From Arthrobacter hankyongi (GTDB lineage Bacteria; Actinomycetota; Actinomycetes; Actinomycetales; Micrococcaceae): DNA of 64,000 nt. The stretch spans positions 1-64,000 of the forward strand of contig NZ_JAKLTQ010000007.1 of assembly GCF_022012395.1 (NCBI RefSeq), read 5' to 3'. Below the pieces are notes generated by a model. The model ran no database searches. It saw nothing but the letters and a program-made list of their open reading frames with translations, and was not told the DNA's origin. Shown here piece by piece: positions 1-7,640 of this stretch (its first letter is position 1; every line of letters begins with the position of its first letter). The position numbers and the translations under genes were made by a program.

Positions 1-95
1 AGGTCAGGGCATTGCTTGACAGCTAAAGAAGGGAGCGAAGCGTCGAAGCTGGGAACGGCGGCACCCCGGACCTCCAACGGGACCCGCTGGCGCCG

Positions 96-497
96 CTACA
101 GGTCCGCAGGATTGCGCCGGTCGCGGCGCAGCGGGTGGTCCTCGGGAATCTCCACCAGCACGAGCCGCACGCCGTCGGGATCCTCGATCCACATCTCCAC
201 CAGGCCCCACGGCTCCTGCACCGGCGGGCGGATGATGCTGACCCCCGCGTCCTGCAGCTTCCGGTGTTCGGCCTGGACGTCCCGGACCTGGATCCAGAGC
301 TCGAGGCGGCCCGGGCCTTGGGCCTCCCGCTCCCCCGAAACCTCCAGCAGGCCGTTGCCGAGGAAGAAGACCAGGCCCGGGCTGCGCGGGTCGCCGAATT
401 CGCGGTACACGGCCAGCCCCAGGACGTCCCGGTAGAACACCTGGCTCTTGATCGGATCGGAAGGCCGGAGAAGGACCCGGCTGCTCAGTGCTTCCAT
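96..497 (-). CDS. VOC (glyoxalase/bleomycin-resistance) family protein
   Basis: A 133-residue single-domain protein of the vicinal-oxygen-chelate superfamily. Typical features are visible: an N-terminal strand and helix with FYRDVLGL near residues 22-29, an acidic strand LELWIQVRDV in the middle, and a C-terminal WIEDPDGVRLVLVEIPED strand where the usual metal-ligand Glu lies. Family members bind a divalent metal and act as dioxygenases, isomerases or drug-binding proteins; the substrate cannot be told here. It stands alone, transcribed towards the left window edge, with a 437-base intergenic stretch to the divergent Clp gene. Confidence is high for the fold, low for function. Confidence 0.8.
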   Translation of the reverse strand: MEALSSRVLLRPSDPIKSQVFYRDVLGLAVYREFGDPRSPGLVFFLGNGLLEVSGEREAQGPGRLELWIQVRDVQAEHRKLQDAGVSIIRPPVQEPWGLVEMWIEDPDGVRLVLVEIPEDHPLRRDRRNPADL

Positions 498-852
498 GCC
501 CTGATCATTGCCCGGCAGCCGGCGGGCGTCAAAACGGCCGGCACGGCGCCGTCACGAAGGCGCGCCACGGGAGGGGCCGGAACGGGCGGACCGGGCTGGG
601 AGTGCGGCCCCCGATGGCTCTTGGGGGTGGCCACCGGAGGCCGCACCTGCCTCCGGGCTGCTTGGGGGCCAGCCGGGAGGCGGAGGCATCCTGGCGGTGG
701 GAGTCACGGCCTGGGGAGGCTGGCCGGCAGGATGGCGCTTCGCGCATAGCCAATACAACACGGCAAACCGGAGACCGACAGACCGTTCTGTCTCGATCAT
801 AGCGCCGTTACCAAATCGTGATTCTTCAGGCCGCCAGTACCGGGGACCGCGG
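498..852. other. intergenic stretch without a convincing gene
   Basis: Short ORFs exist on both strands but their translations are Arg/Pro/Gly-rich, lack Shine-Dalgarno sequences and match no family I know. I see no repeat or RNA gene here. The segment next to the Clp gene carries its promoter and operator, listed separately. Confidence 0.5.
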
Positions 853-880
853 TTGCATTCGGGCGGCCGTGGAATAAAAT
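853..880 (+). promoter_or_regulatory. sigma-A type promoter of the Clp ATPase gene
   Basis: A -35 box TTGCAT (853-858) and a -10 box TAAAAT (875-880) are separated by 16 bases. Transcription would start near 887, just upstream of the HAIR operator. The -10 box sits inside a perfect six-base inverted repeat (TGGAAT-AAA-ATTCCA, 870-884), which may be a second operator or chance. Confidence 0.6.
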
Positions 881-897
881 TCCATCGTCTGCGTTAA

Positions 898-918
898 GTT
901 GAGTCGAAGGCACTCAAG
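898..918. promoter_or_regulatory. HAIR-type operator (HspR binding site)
   Basis: The sequence reads GTTGAGT-N7-ACTCAAG, one base off the HAIR consensus CTTGAGT-N7-ACTCAAG and with the exact 7-base spacing. HAIR elements bind the heat-shock repressor HspR in actinobacteria and control dnaK and clpB loci. It lies 16 bases upstream of the Clp ATPase start and just downstream of the promoter -10 box, where a repressor would block transcription. The Shine-Dalgarno AAGGAGG follows at 924-930. Confidence 0.85.
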
Positions 919-934
919 TCTGTAAGGAGGACTC

Positions 935-3466
935 ATGCCCCTGTTCTTCGGACCCGCGGCTTCCGGCAGCGGTTCTTTCGACGAATTCCTCGCCCGGTAC
1001 CTGCAGGGCCAGCACGCGGCCGGCGCCGGGCGCCCCATCGACATCACCCGGCTGCTCAGCCGCCGCTCGCACGAGCTGCTGGCCCGGGCCGCCCAGTTCG
1101 CCGTCGAGCTCGGCCACACCGAGGTCGACGCCCTGCACATCCTGCGCGTCATGGTCGGGCAGGACCCCACCGCGGCACACCTGAAGCAGGCCGGAGCCGA
1201 TCCGGCCGCGATCGTCCGCGCCGCCGAGCAGCGCCTGCCCGGCAAGTCCGGCCAGCAGGTGGAGGCCGCACCGTCGCTGACGCCGTCGGCCCAGCGGGCA
1301 CTGCTCGACGCCTACCAGGTGGCCCGCGCCTTCGGCTCCACCTACATCGATCCCGAGCACCTGTTCTTCGCGTTCGTGCTCAACCAGGAGGCACCCGCCG
1401 GTCAGCTGCTGGCCGCGGCCGGCATTACGCCGCAGTCCCTGCAGCAGGCCGGCACGCGGGAACCGGCGCCGGCCGCTGCCGGCCAGTCCGCGCCGGACTC
1501 CGGGACCCCGATGCTGGACCAGTTCGGCATCGACCTGACCGCGCGCGCCCGCGGCGGAAAGCTGGATCCGGTGATCGGCCGCCAGGACGAAATCGAGCAG
1601 GCCGTGGAGATCCTCGCCCGGCGCACCAAGAACAACCCGGTGCTGATCGGCGAGGCCGGCGTGGGCAAGACCGCCGTGGTGGAGGGGCTCGCGCAGGCCA
1701 TCGCCGCCGGCGAGGTCCCGGCCCAGCTGCGCGGCAAGCGCGTGGTCTCGCTGGACCTGCCGGCCATGCTGGCCGGTACCCGCTACCGCGGCGACTTCGA
1801 GGAACGGCTGACCAAGACAATGGACGAGATCAGCGCGCAGCAGGACGGCATCATCGTGTTCCTCGACGAACTGCACACCGTAGTCGGCGCCGGCGGCGAA
1901 GGCATGGACGCCGGCAACATCCTCAAGCCCCGGCTGGCCCGCGGCGAACTGCACCTGGTCGGGGCCACCACGCTGAAGGAGTACCGGAAGATCGAGAAGG
2001 ACCCGGCCCTGGAGCGCCGGTTCCAGCCGGTGACCGTCGGCGAGCCGTCCATCGAGGACGCGGTGCAGATCCTGGCCGGGCTGAAGGACCGCTACGAGGA
2101 GCACCACGGCGTGCGGTACACGGACGAGGCGCTGCGTGCCGCCGTCGAAATGTCCGCCCGCTACATCACCGACCGGTTCCTGCCGGACAAGGCGATCGAC
2201 CTGATCGACCAGGCCGGGGCGCGGCTGAGCCTGCAGCGCGGTCCGCGCGAGGACGTGGACGCGCTGCGTGGAAAGGTCGCCGAGCTGGAGTCGGCCAAGA
2301 ACGCCGCGGTCGCCCGGGAACACTATGAGGAAGCCTCGCGGATCCGTGACGAGATCGAGGCGCTGAACGCCCGGCTCGCCGCCGCGGCGGGCGGACCCGG
2401 CGGGCCGGCACAGCCCGGTGTCGTCGGCGGGGCCGAAATCGCCCAGCTCATCGCCCGCTCCACCGGCATCCCGGCTGCCCGGCTGACCGAGGGCGACCGC
2501 GGACGCCTGGCCCGGCTTGAGCAGGAGCTGCACGCCCGGGTCGTCGGTCAGGACGACGCCGTGGCCGCCATCGCCAAGTCCGTGCGGCGCAGCCGTACCG
2601 GCCTGGGCGACGCCGGCCGGCCGGTGGGCAGCTTCCTGTTCCTCGGTCCCACCGGCGTGGGCAAGACCGAGCTAGCCAAGGCCCTGGCCCGGTCGCTGTT
2701 CGGCGACGAGAACGCCATGGCCCGCTTCGACATGAGCGAGTTCGGTGAACGGCACACGGTGTCCCGGCTGGTCGGTGCCCCTCCGGGCTACGTCGGCTAC
2801 GACGAGGCCGGCCAGCTGACCGAGCGTGTACGGCGCCAGCCGTATTCGGTGGTGCTGCTGGACGAGATCGAGAAGGCGCACCCGGATGTGTTCAACCTGC
2901 TGCTGCAGGTGCTCGACGACGGACGCCTGACCGACGGCCAGGGCCGCACGGTGGACTTCCGCAACACCGTGGTGATCATGACCAGCAACCTGGGCTCGGA
3001 GTTCCTGGCCAGCAAGGGCGGCGCCCTGGGCTTCACCCCCAATGGCGGCGACGGCTTCGGCTCCGAGCAGGCGCTGCGGGACCGGGTGATGGGTCGGCTG
3101 CGCGAATCGATGCGGCCGGAATTCCTGAACCGGATCGACGAGATCGTGCTGTTCCGCAAGCTGGACCGGCAGCAGCTGCGGTCCATCGTCCGGCTCCAGC
3201 TGGCCCGCACCGAGGCCCGGCTGCAGGCGCAGGGCATCGGCCTGGTGGTGGACGAGGCCGCGGTGGACTGGATCGCCGAGCGCGGCTACGAGCCCGAGTA
3301 CGGCGCCCGGCCGCTGCGCAGGGTCATCCAGCGCGAGCTGGACGATGCGGTCGCGGACCTGCTGGTGGCCGGCGGCCTGGCCGAGGGCGGCCTGGTCGCG
3401 GTCACGGTCGACGGCGGCAAGCTGGCCGTCCGGGCCGAAGCCGCGCCGGAACCCGCGGCCGCCTAG
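935..3466 (+). CDS. ClpC-like AAA+ ATPase (Hsp100, class I)
   Basis: An 843-residue unfoldase with two AAA+ modules. An atypical N-terminal leader precedes the double Clp-N repeat (about 35-165). D1 has Walker A GEAGVGKT at 239-246 and Walker [11 protein letters not shown] short UVR-like middle segment ([13 protein letters not shown]) replaces the long coiled coil of ClpB. D2 has Walker A GPTGVGKT and Walker [18 protein letters not shown] loop after the D2 sensor region resembles the ClpP-docking [LIV]-G-[FL] tripeptide, so it may feed ClpP rather than only disaggregate. The N-terminus differs from the essential actinobacterial ClpC, so this is probably a second, stress-induced paralogue. AAGGAGG four bases before the ATG fixes the start. 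The HAIR operator predicts HspR control. Confidence 0.9.
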   Translation: MPLFFGPAASGSGSFDEFLARYLQGQHAAGAGRPIDITRLLSRRSHELLARAAQFAVELGHTEVDALHILRVMVGQDPTAAHLKQAGADPAAIVRAAEQRLPGKSGQQVEAAPSLTPSAQRALLDAYQVARAFGSTYIDPEHLFFAFVLNQEAPAGQLLAAAGITPQSLQQAGTREPAPAAAGQSAPDSGTPMLDQFGIDLTARARGGKLDPVIGRQDEIEQAVEILARRTKNNPVLIGEAGVGKTAVVEGLAQAIAAGEVPAQLRGKRVVSLDLPAMLAGTRYRGDFEERLTKTMDEISAQQDGIIVFLDELHTVVGAGGEGMDAGNILKPRLARGELHLVGATTLKEYRKIEKDPALERRFQPVTVGEPSIEDAVQILAGLKDRYEEHHGVRYTDEALRAAVEMSARYITDRFLPDKAIDLIDQAGARLSLQRGPREDVDALRGKVAELESAKNAAVAREHYEEASRIRDEIEALNARLAAAAGGPGGPAQPGVVGGAEIAQLIARSTGIPAARLTEGDRGRLARLEQELHARVVGQDDAVAAIAKSVRRSRTGLGDAGRPVGSFLFLGPTGVGKTELAKALARSLFGDENAMARFDMSEFGERHTVSRLVGAPPGYVGYDEAGQLTERVRRQPYSVVLLDEIEKAHPDVFNLLLQVLDDGRLTDGQGRTVDFRNTVVIMTSNLGSEFLASKGGALGFTPNGGDGFGSEQALRDRVMGRLRESMRPEFLNRIDEIVLFRKLDRQQLRSIVRLQLARTEARLQAQGIGLVVDEAAVDWIAERGYEPEYGARPLRRVIQRELDDAVADLLVAGGLAEGGLVAVTVDGGKLAVRAEAAPEPAAA

Positions 3467-3485
3467 CCGGAGCCGGACACGGCAG

Positions 3486-3517
3486 CCGGCCGGGGAGGCC
3501 GAAGCCTCCCCGGCCGG
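3486..3517 (+). terminator. strong hairpin terminator after the Clp gene
   Basis: A perfect 14-bp GC-rich stem (3486-3499 with 3504-3517) closes on a CGAA tetraloop 20 bases after the stop codon. There is no long T-run, as is common in high-GC actinobacteria. Confidence 0.7.
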
Positions 3518-3533
3518 TTCCGGGCAAAGACGT

Positions 3534-3566
3534 ACGACGCCGGTGCCTGCCTGGTACCGGCGTCGT
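3534..3566. repeat. copy 1 of a recurring ACGACGCCGG hairpin (terminator-like)
   Basis: Arms ACGACGCCGGT (3534-3544) and ACCGGCGTCGT (3556-3566) form an 11-bp stem between the convergent Clp and cold-shock genes. The same stem sequence recurs at 6997-7034 and, with one change, at 30663-30706, each time at a gene end. It probably acts as a bidirectional terminator. Confidence 0.65.
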
Positions 3567-3623
3567 GCCTTGTCTACGGACGGACGTCTGGCGAACTAAC
3601 GCCTGCGCCGCGCTCCGCCTTTA

Positions 3624-3827
3624 CTACAGGGGCCGGATATCCGACGCCTGCGGGCCCTTCTGGCCCTGGGTGATCTCGAACTCGACCTTCTGGTTCTCTT
3701 CGAGGGAACGGTAACCCCCGCCGGTGATCGCCGAGAAATGCGCGAAAACGTCCGGGCCGCCGTCATCGGGTGCGATGAAACCGAAGCCCTTTTCGGAGTT
3801 GAACCATTTGACCGTGCCTGTTGCCAT
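3624..3827 (-). CDS. cold-shock protein (CspA family)
   Basis: A 67-residue single cold-shock domain that binds single-stranded RNA/DNA and acts as an RNA chaperone. The nucleic-acid motifs KGFGFI (RNP1) and VFAHFSAI (RNP2) are intact, and the length matches the family exactly. A longer in-frame extension upstream is rejected because the domain starts at [10 protein letters not shown], as in known Csps. Downstream lies the hairpin shared with the convergent Clp gene. Confidence 0.95.
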   Translation of the reverse strand: MATGTVKWFNSEKGFGFIAPDDGGPDVFAHFSAITGGGYRSLEENQKVEFEITQGQKGPQASDIRPL

Positions 3828-4011
3828 ATCATGCTCTTTCATGCCGGATGGCCTTGCGGGCCCCATCCCGGTGCCCCGTTCCCGCCGTCCATGGGTAACG
3901 CTACGTTCCCGGCCGCGCCGGAACAAGAGGTCCGGCGGCTTCGAACACAATTCGACCGGTACTCGCCGGGCGTATCATCGTCTCACCGGCGGAGATAGCG
4001 GGGGAACCAGA

Positions 4012-4245
4012 ATGGATGAATACCAGGCATCCCTAGTTATCCGGGCGGGGGCGCAGCTCCTGCTCGGCGCTTCGACGGACCCCCGGTCCGATCAGGGATA
4101 CGACGAGGTCAGGACCAACATATCGGAGGCCCTGAACCTCATTGCGGACGCACTGCGCAATTTTGAGGCCGGGACCGGGACCGCCGGACGGTCCGCAGAG
4201 TGGGCGGCGGACCTGAACCGCGTCGCCGATGACCTCATCGCCTAG
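4012..4245 (+). CDS. small hypothetical protein (77 residues)
   Basis: Starts at ATG 4012 with a purine-rich GGGGGAA ribosome site eight bases upstream. The product is acidic and predicted mostly helical (MDEYQASLVIRAGAQLLL, then EALNLIADALRNFEAG), without membrane segment or signal peptide. I do not recognise the family. It is divergent from the cold-shock gene and may share its regulatory region. Codon use looks coding, and a longer in-frame upstream extension antisense to the Csp gene is unlikely to be translated. Confidence 0.55.
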   Translation: MDEYQASLVIRAGAQLLLGASTDPRSDQGYDEVRTNISEALNLIADALRNFEAGTGTAGRSAEWAADLNRVADDLIA

Positions 4246-4449
4246 GCGTACTGGCCTGGGCGTGTCCGCCCGGGGCCGCGAAACAGCCAGCCGGCTGTTT
4301 GCCCGCCCCTGCCTCCGGCCCCAGCGAGCTGACAATCCGCTGCATCCGGGCGGTATTCTGCTTATGCATCCACCGGATCGATGTCCATCCGGCCACACCG
4401 CGGTATCCACCTTGGACCTGGACTCGTCCGGCCCGGAGAAGAGAATGCC

Positions 4450-4875
4450 ATGTTGCCCGACCAAGAGAATCCTGTCACCGATCTCGACCAAACCGAATCC
4501 TGGGACCTGCTGGCCGGGTCGGATCTGGGCCGGCTGGCCGTCAGCGTGGGAGACCAGCCCGAAATCTTCCCCATCAATTACCTCGCCCACGACGGCGTCG
4601 TGCTTTTCTGCACGGCCCAGGGCAGCAAACTCGTGAACCTGACTATCAACCGCCGGGTGGCCCTGGAAATCGACGGCTACACGGACGAGTACGCGTGGAG
4701 CGTCATCGTCCACGGCACCGCCAGGACGCTCGAGTCCGGCACCGAGATCGAGGCGGCCGCCCAGCTTCCAATGCATTCATGGATTCCGACGCTCAAATAC
4801 GTCTTCGTGGAGATCGCCCCGCAGAAGATCACTGGCCGCAGGTTCGCCTTGGGACCCGCCCCGGAGCGCTGGTAA
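4450..4875 (+). CDS. PPOX-class flavin-binding protein (pyridoxamine 5'-phosphate oxidase family)
   Basis: A 141-residue protein with the split-barrel flavin/F420-binding fold. The start of the fold reads WDLLAGSDLGRLAVSVGDQPEIFPINY, followed by a strand VLFCTAQGSKL and VALEIDGY; this is the pattern of small actinobacterial pyridoxamine-oxidase-like proteins (nitroimidazole-resistance type). The usual role is flavin or F420 binding and reduction of small molecules. The start at 4450 is chosen for GGAGAA upstream; a GTG/ATG extension to 4381 is possible. It is convergent with the hemolysin III gene, with four bases between them. Confidence 0.8.
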   Translation: MLPDQENPVTDLDQTESWDLLAGSDLGRLAVSVGDQPEIFPINYLAHDGVVLFCTAQGSKLVNLTINRRVALEIDGYTDEYAWSVIVHGTARTLESGTEIEAAAQLPMHSWIPTLKYVFVEIAPQKITGRRFALGPAPERW

Positions 4876-4879
4876 TGCA

Positions 4880-5584
4880 TCAAGTCAGCACGGGAGGATC
4901 CGAGGCAACCAGCAGGATGCCCGTCCAGTGGCAGAGGAAGGCAAGCAGCGTCAGCAGGTGGAAGACCTCGTGGAACCCGAAGACGCCGCGGAAGGGATTG
5001 GGTTTCTTCAGTCCGTAGCACAGCGCGCCGGCAGTGTAGCAGGCGCCACCGGCCACGATGAGCAGCGTGGCGGCGCTGTTGGCAGCAAAGAAGTCGCCAA
5101 GGTACAGCACCGCAGCCCAGCCCAGCAGCAGGTAGAGCGGCACATACAGCCAGCGCGGTGCACCGATCCAGAAGACCCGGAAGCCGATGCCCAGCAGCGC
5201 CCCTCCCCACACGAGGGACAGCAGCCAGGCTGCCCGTTCCGGCGCCAGGCACAGGATCGCCAGCGGCGTGTAGGTCCCGGCAATCAGCAGGAAGATGTTG
5301 GCGTGGTCGGCGCGGCGGAAGACCGCCTTGACGCGGGGACTCCAGCTGAACCGGTGGTACAGGGCACTGATGCCGAACAGCAGCAGCGACGTCGCCGCGT
5401 AGATGGCCGTGGAGATCTTGGCGGCAGCACCGTCGGCGGAGGCCACGAGCACAATGCCCAGGACGACCGCCACCGGAAAGGTGGCGGCATGGATCCAGCC
5501 CCGCCAGGTCGGCCGCTCCTCGTCCGGAAAAGCAAGCTCATCGTCGAGGAGCGGGATGTTTGGCGGCGGAGGTTCTTCAGTCAT
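4880..5584 (-). CDS. hemolysin III / PAQR-family membrane protein
   Basis: About 234 residues with seven predicted membrane helices. Family hallmarks are visible: ALYHRFSW (first conserved His), RRADHANIFLLIAGTYTP, and the C-terminal FGFHEVFHLLTLLAFLCHW with two more His. These His residues are the metal site of PAQR-type hydrolases. Bacterial members are called hemolysin III, though their cell role is poorly known and may concern membrane lipid homeostasis. The start at MTEE (5584) has GGAAGGCGG upstream; an ATG ten codons earlier also exists. Confidence 0.85.
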   Translation of the reverse strand: MTEEPPPPNIPLLDDELAFPDEERPTWRGWIHAATFPVAVVLGIVLVASADGAAAKISTAIYAATSLLLFGISALYHRFSWSPRVKAVFRRADHANIFLLIAGTYTPLAILCLAPERAAWLLSLVWGGALLGIGFRVFWIGAPRWLYVPLYLLLGWAAVLYLGDFFAANSAATLLIVAGGACYTAGALCYGLKKPNPFRGVFGFHEVFHLLTLLAFLCHWTGILLVASDPPVLT

Positions 5585-5725
5585 GCCGTGACACCGCCTT
5601 CCGCTCGGATCCATGGTAACCGGCAGCCTGTCCGGCGGTCTCCACGAATCGCAGCGGCTCTGGACCGGCGCCGCGCCGTGTGCTGAACTGGTGGCCCAGC
5701 ACGGCTACCGGGAAGGAACACCCCC

Positions 5726-6328
5726 ATGCCCACTCACCGGATCGGCTATTTCGTCGGGAGTCTGGCCAGCGGTTCCATCAACCGCACCCTGTCCAAGGCG
5801 CTGATCAAGCTGGCCCCCGACAGCCTGGAGTTTACCGAGATCCCGATCAGGGACCTGCCGCTGTACAGCTATGACTACGACGCCGACTACCCGGCCGCGG
5901 GACGTGCGCTGAAGGAAGCGATCGAGGCCGCCGACGGCCTGCTGTTCATCTCCCCCGAATACAACCGCTCCATCCCCGGCGCCCTGAAGAACGCCATCGA
6001 CTGGGGCTCCCGGCCCTGGGGCACCAACTCCTTCGCCCGCAAGCCCACCGGCATCATCGGCGCCTCCCCGGGCAACATCGGCACCGCCGTGATGCAGTCC
6101 TCCATGCGCGCCGTGCTCAGCTTCCTCGACGCCCCGCAGCTGAACTCCCCCGAGGCCTACGTCAAGTTCAGCCCGGAGACCTTCGGCGACGACGGCGAGG
6201 TCCGGGACGAGGGCACCGAAAGGTTCCTGCGCCACTACATGGACGAGTACTGCGCCTTCGTCCAGCGCGTCCTGGACGCCAACGCGCCCGGGCACATCGG
6301 CGACCAGGACCCCGATTCCACCAAGTAG
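5726..6328 (+). CDS. NAD(P)H-dependent FMN reductase family protein
   Basis: A 200-residue flavodoxin-fold quinone/FMN reductase. The N-terminal FVGSLASGSINRTL is the FMN-phosphate loop (GSxRxxS-like) and ISPEYNRSIPGALKNAIDW is the family signature around residues 75-93. It transfers hydride from NAD(P)H to FMN or quinones and is often tied to oxidative stress. GGAAGGAA precedes the ATG. It is followed by the YceI gene after 109 bases with its own promoter. Confidence 0.9.
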   Translation: MPTHRIGYFVGSLASGSINRTLSKALIKLAPDSLEFTEIPIRDLPLYSYDYDADYPAAGRALKEAIEAADGLLFISPEYNRSIPGALKNAIDWGSRPWGTNSFARKPTGIIGASPGNIGTAVMQSSMRAVLSFLDAPQLNSPEAYVKFSPETFGDDGEVRDEGTERFLRHYMDEYCAFVQRVLDANAPGHIGDQDPDSTK

Positions 6329-6351
6329 CCGCCGGACATGCCACGAAACAG

Positions 6352-6380
6352 TTGACACTTCAACAAATAACCGTCATAGT
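6352..6380 (+). promoter_or_regulatory. promoter of the YceI gene
   Basis: TTGACA (6352-6357) and CATAGT (6375-6380) are spaced by 17 bases. A small inverted repeat GTTGA-CACT-TCAAC (6351-6364) covers the -35 box, which is a second candidate operator. Confidence 0.65.
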
Positions 6381-6400
6381 TACATGCATAAGCATGTAAC
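6379..6400. promoter_or_regulatory. 22-bp perfect palindrome, probable repressor operator of yceI
   Basis: Nine-base arms GTTACATGC (6379-6387) and GCATGTAAC (6392-6400) flank ATAA, overlapping the -10 box end and transcription start. Size and position fit a MarR-type dimer operator; this assignment is inference. No MarR gene lies in the window. Confidence 0.65.
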
Positions 6401-6437
6401 GCCGGAGGGTCCGGCGTCGTTGTTGAAGGAGACACGC

Positions 6438-6980
6438 ATGAGCATCGAACTCACCCCCGGTACCTGGAACCTGGATCTGGCCCACACCGAGATCGGCTTC
6501 GTGGTCCGCCACGCCGGCATCAGCAAGGTCCGCGGCCAGTTCACCGAGGCCGACGCGACCCTGACCGTGGGCGAGAGCCTGGCCGGCTCCTCGGTCCAGG
6601 CGACTGTGAAGACCGCCTCCTTCGACTCCAACGACGACAACCGCGACGCCCACGTCAAGAGCGCCGAGTTCTTCGACGTCGAGCAGTTCCCGAACATGAG
6701 CTTTACCGCCACCGGCGTGTCCGGCAGCCCGGAGCAGTTCAAGCTGGCCGGGGACCTGACCATCAAGGACACCACCCTGCCGGTGACCTTCGACGTCGAG
6801 TTCGGCGGCATGGCCGTGGACCCGTTCGGCACCACCCGCGCCGGGTTCTCCGCCACCACCCAGATCTCCCGCAAGGCCTTCGGCATCACCTGGAACGCCG
6901 CCCTCGAGGCCGGCGGGGTGCTGGTCGGCGACAAAGTCACCATCGACGTGGACGCAGCCTTCGTCCTGCCTGCCAACTGA
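6438..6980 (+). CDS. YceI family protein
   Basis: A 180-residue lipocalin-like YceI domain starting MSIELTPGTWNLDLAHTEIGFVVRH, with the signature SAEFFDVEQFPNMSFTATGV in the middle. No signal peptide is seen, so it is cytoplasmic, unlike the periplasmic E. coli form. The family binds isoprenoid-like amphiphiles and is often stress or repressor controlled. GAAGGAG seven bases upstream sets the start at 6438 rather than the longer ORF. It is followed by a perfect terminator. Confidence 0.9.
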   Translation: MSIELTPGTWNLDLAHTEIGFVVRHAGISKVRGQFTEADATLTVGESLAGSSVQATVKTASFDSNDDNRDAHVKSAEFFDVEQFPNMSFTATGVSGSPEQFKLAGDLTIKDTTLPVTFDVEFGGMAVDPFGTTRAGFSATTQISRKAFGITWNAALEAGGVLVGDKVTIDVDAAFVLPAN

Positions 6981-6996
6981 CCCTTCCCACGGACAG

Positions 6997-7034
6997 GCAC
7001 GACGCCGGCACCCCACTGGGTGCCGGCGTCGTGC
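6997..7034 (+). terminator. terminator of yceI; copy 2 of the GCACGACGCCGG hairpin
   Basis: A 17-bp perfect stem (6997-7013 with 7018-7034) with a CACT loop is followed by TTT. Its stem shares the ACGACGCCGG core with the hairpins at 3534 and 30663. Confidence 0.85.
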
Positions 7035-7079
7035 TTTCGCTGTTTCCGGCGATGTCCGGGCCCCTCCCCGTCCGGTCCG

Positions 7080-7298
7080 TCAGCCGGCCGCTTGGTCCAG
7101 GCGGCCGTACCGGCACCAGGGTCCGCAGGGATCGCCGGCCGGCCCCGTGCGCAGCGAGCCGAACGTCCCGGCCAGGAACGGCCTGCCGTCCTCGGACCGG
7201 CCCAGGAAGACACCGGCAGCCAGGACCATGCTCTGCCCCGGGGCAAGCTTGAGCAGCTGCGGCCAGAGCATGGCTTCGGTCGCGGAGAGGAATAGCAT
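7080..7298 (-). CDS. small hypothetical protein (72 residues)
   Basis: A short ORF preceded by a very good Shine-Dalgarno, AGGAGGG, six bases before the ATG, which is the main reason to call it. The product begins MLFLSATEAMLWPQLLKLAPG, is hydrophobic in its first half and ends in a Gly/Arg/Cys-rich tail. I do not recognise the family. It lies between the yceI terminator and a decayed CarD-like gene, so it could itself be part of a degrading region. Confidence 0.5.
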   Translation of the reverse strand: MLFLSATEAMLWPQLLKLAPGQSMVLAAGVFLGRSEDGRPFLAGTFGSLRTGPAGDPCGPWCRYGRLDQAAG

Positions 7299-7329
7299 GG
7301 GTCCCTCCTAACACCGGGTTGGACAATTA

Positions 7330-7622
7330 TGCCGCTTCCTCCCGGTGTTGCAAGAGGTCGGCGGAACTCAGTCCAGGTGCCCGCGGACTCCCCGGTCCGG
7401 TCCCGGGCCGCCGCCTCGGCCAGGGCCACGCCCTGGGAAAGGGCGATCTGGGTGACGGCGGCCGGCGCGCGTACTGGAACATGTCCTTCTCGGCATGCGA
7501 CATGGTGCCCTTGGCCCGCAGCCGGCGCGTGAGGTCCGGACCAGGCCGGCGATCACGAAAATGTCCCCGGTGCGCAGCCGCTCCTGGTTGTCCTTGAACC
7601 GCCGCGACCACTGCACATCCCC
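7330..7622 (-). pseudogene. remnant of a CarD-family transcription regulator
   Basis: Three frames together spell the C-terminal helical half of a CarD/CdnL protein. The first (7622 down to about 7540) gives WSRRFKDNQERLRTGDIF and then VIAGLVR. After a one-base loss the next gives DLTRRLRAKGTMSHAEKDMF and QYAR. After a second shift the third gives AAVTQIALSQGVALAEAAAR. These match the WSRR, RTGD, AEVVRDL and SxxEKxML elements of the family. The N-terminal RNA-polymerase-binding domain is absent: upstream sequence is the end of the GH13 gene, 20 bases away. Truncation plus two frameshifts mark it as dead. Two of the three defects would remain even if one indel were a sequencing error. Confidence 0.7.
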
Positions 7623-7640
7623 GGGCCGGGGCGGCGGCGC

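Noticed and set aside
552-800. Short minus-strand ORF in the gap before the Clp gene
   Set aside because: Pro/Ser/Gly-rich product, no Shine-Dalgarno, no known family.
914-2533. 539-residue antisense ORF across the Clp gene
   Set aside because: High-GC shadow frame; Gly/Arg/Val-rich with no family motif, while the sense strand carries all Clp motifs.
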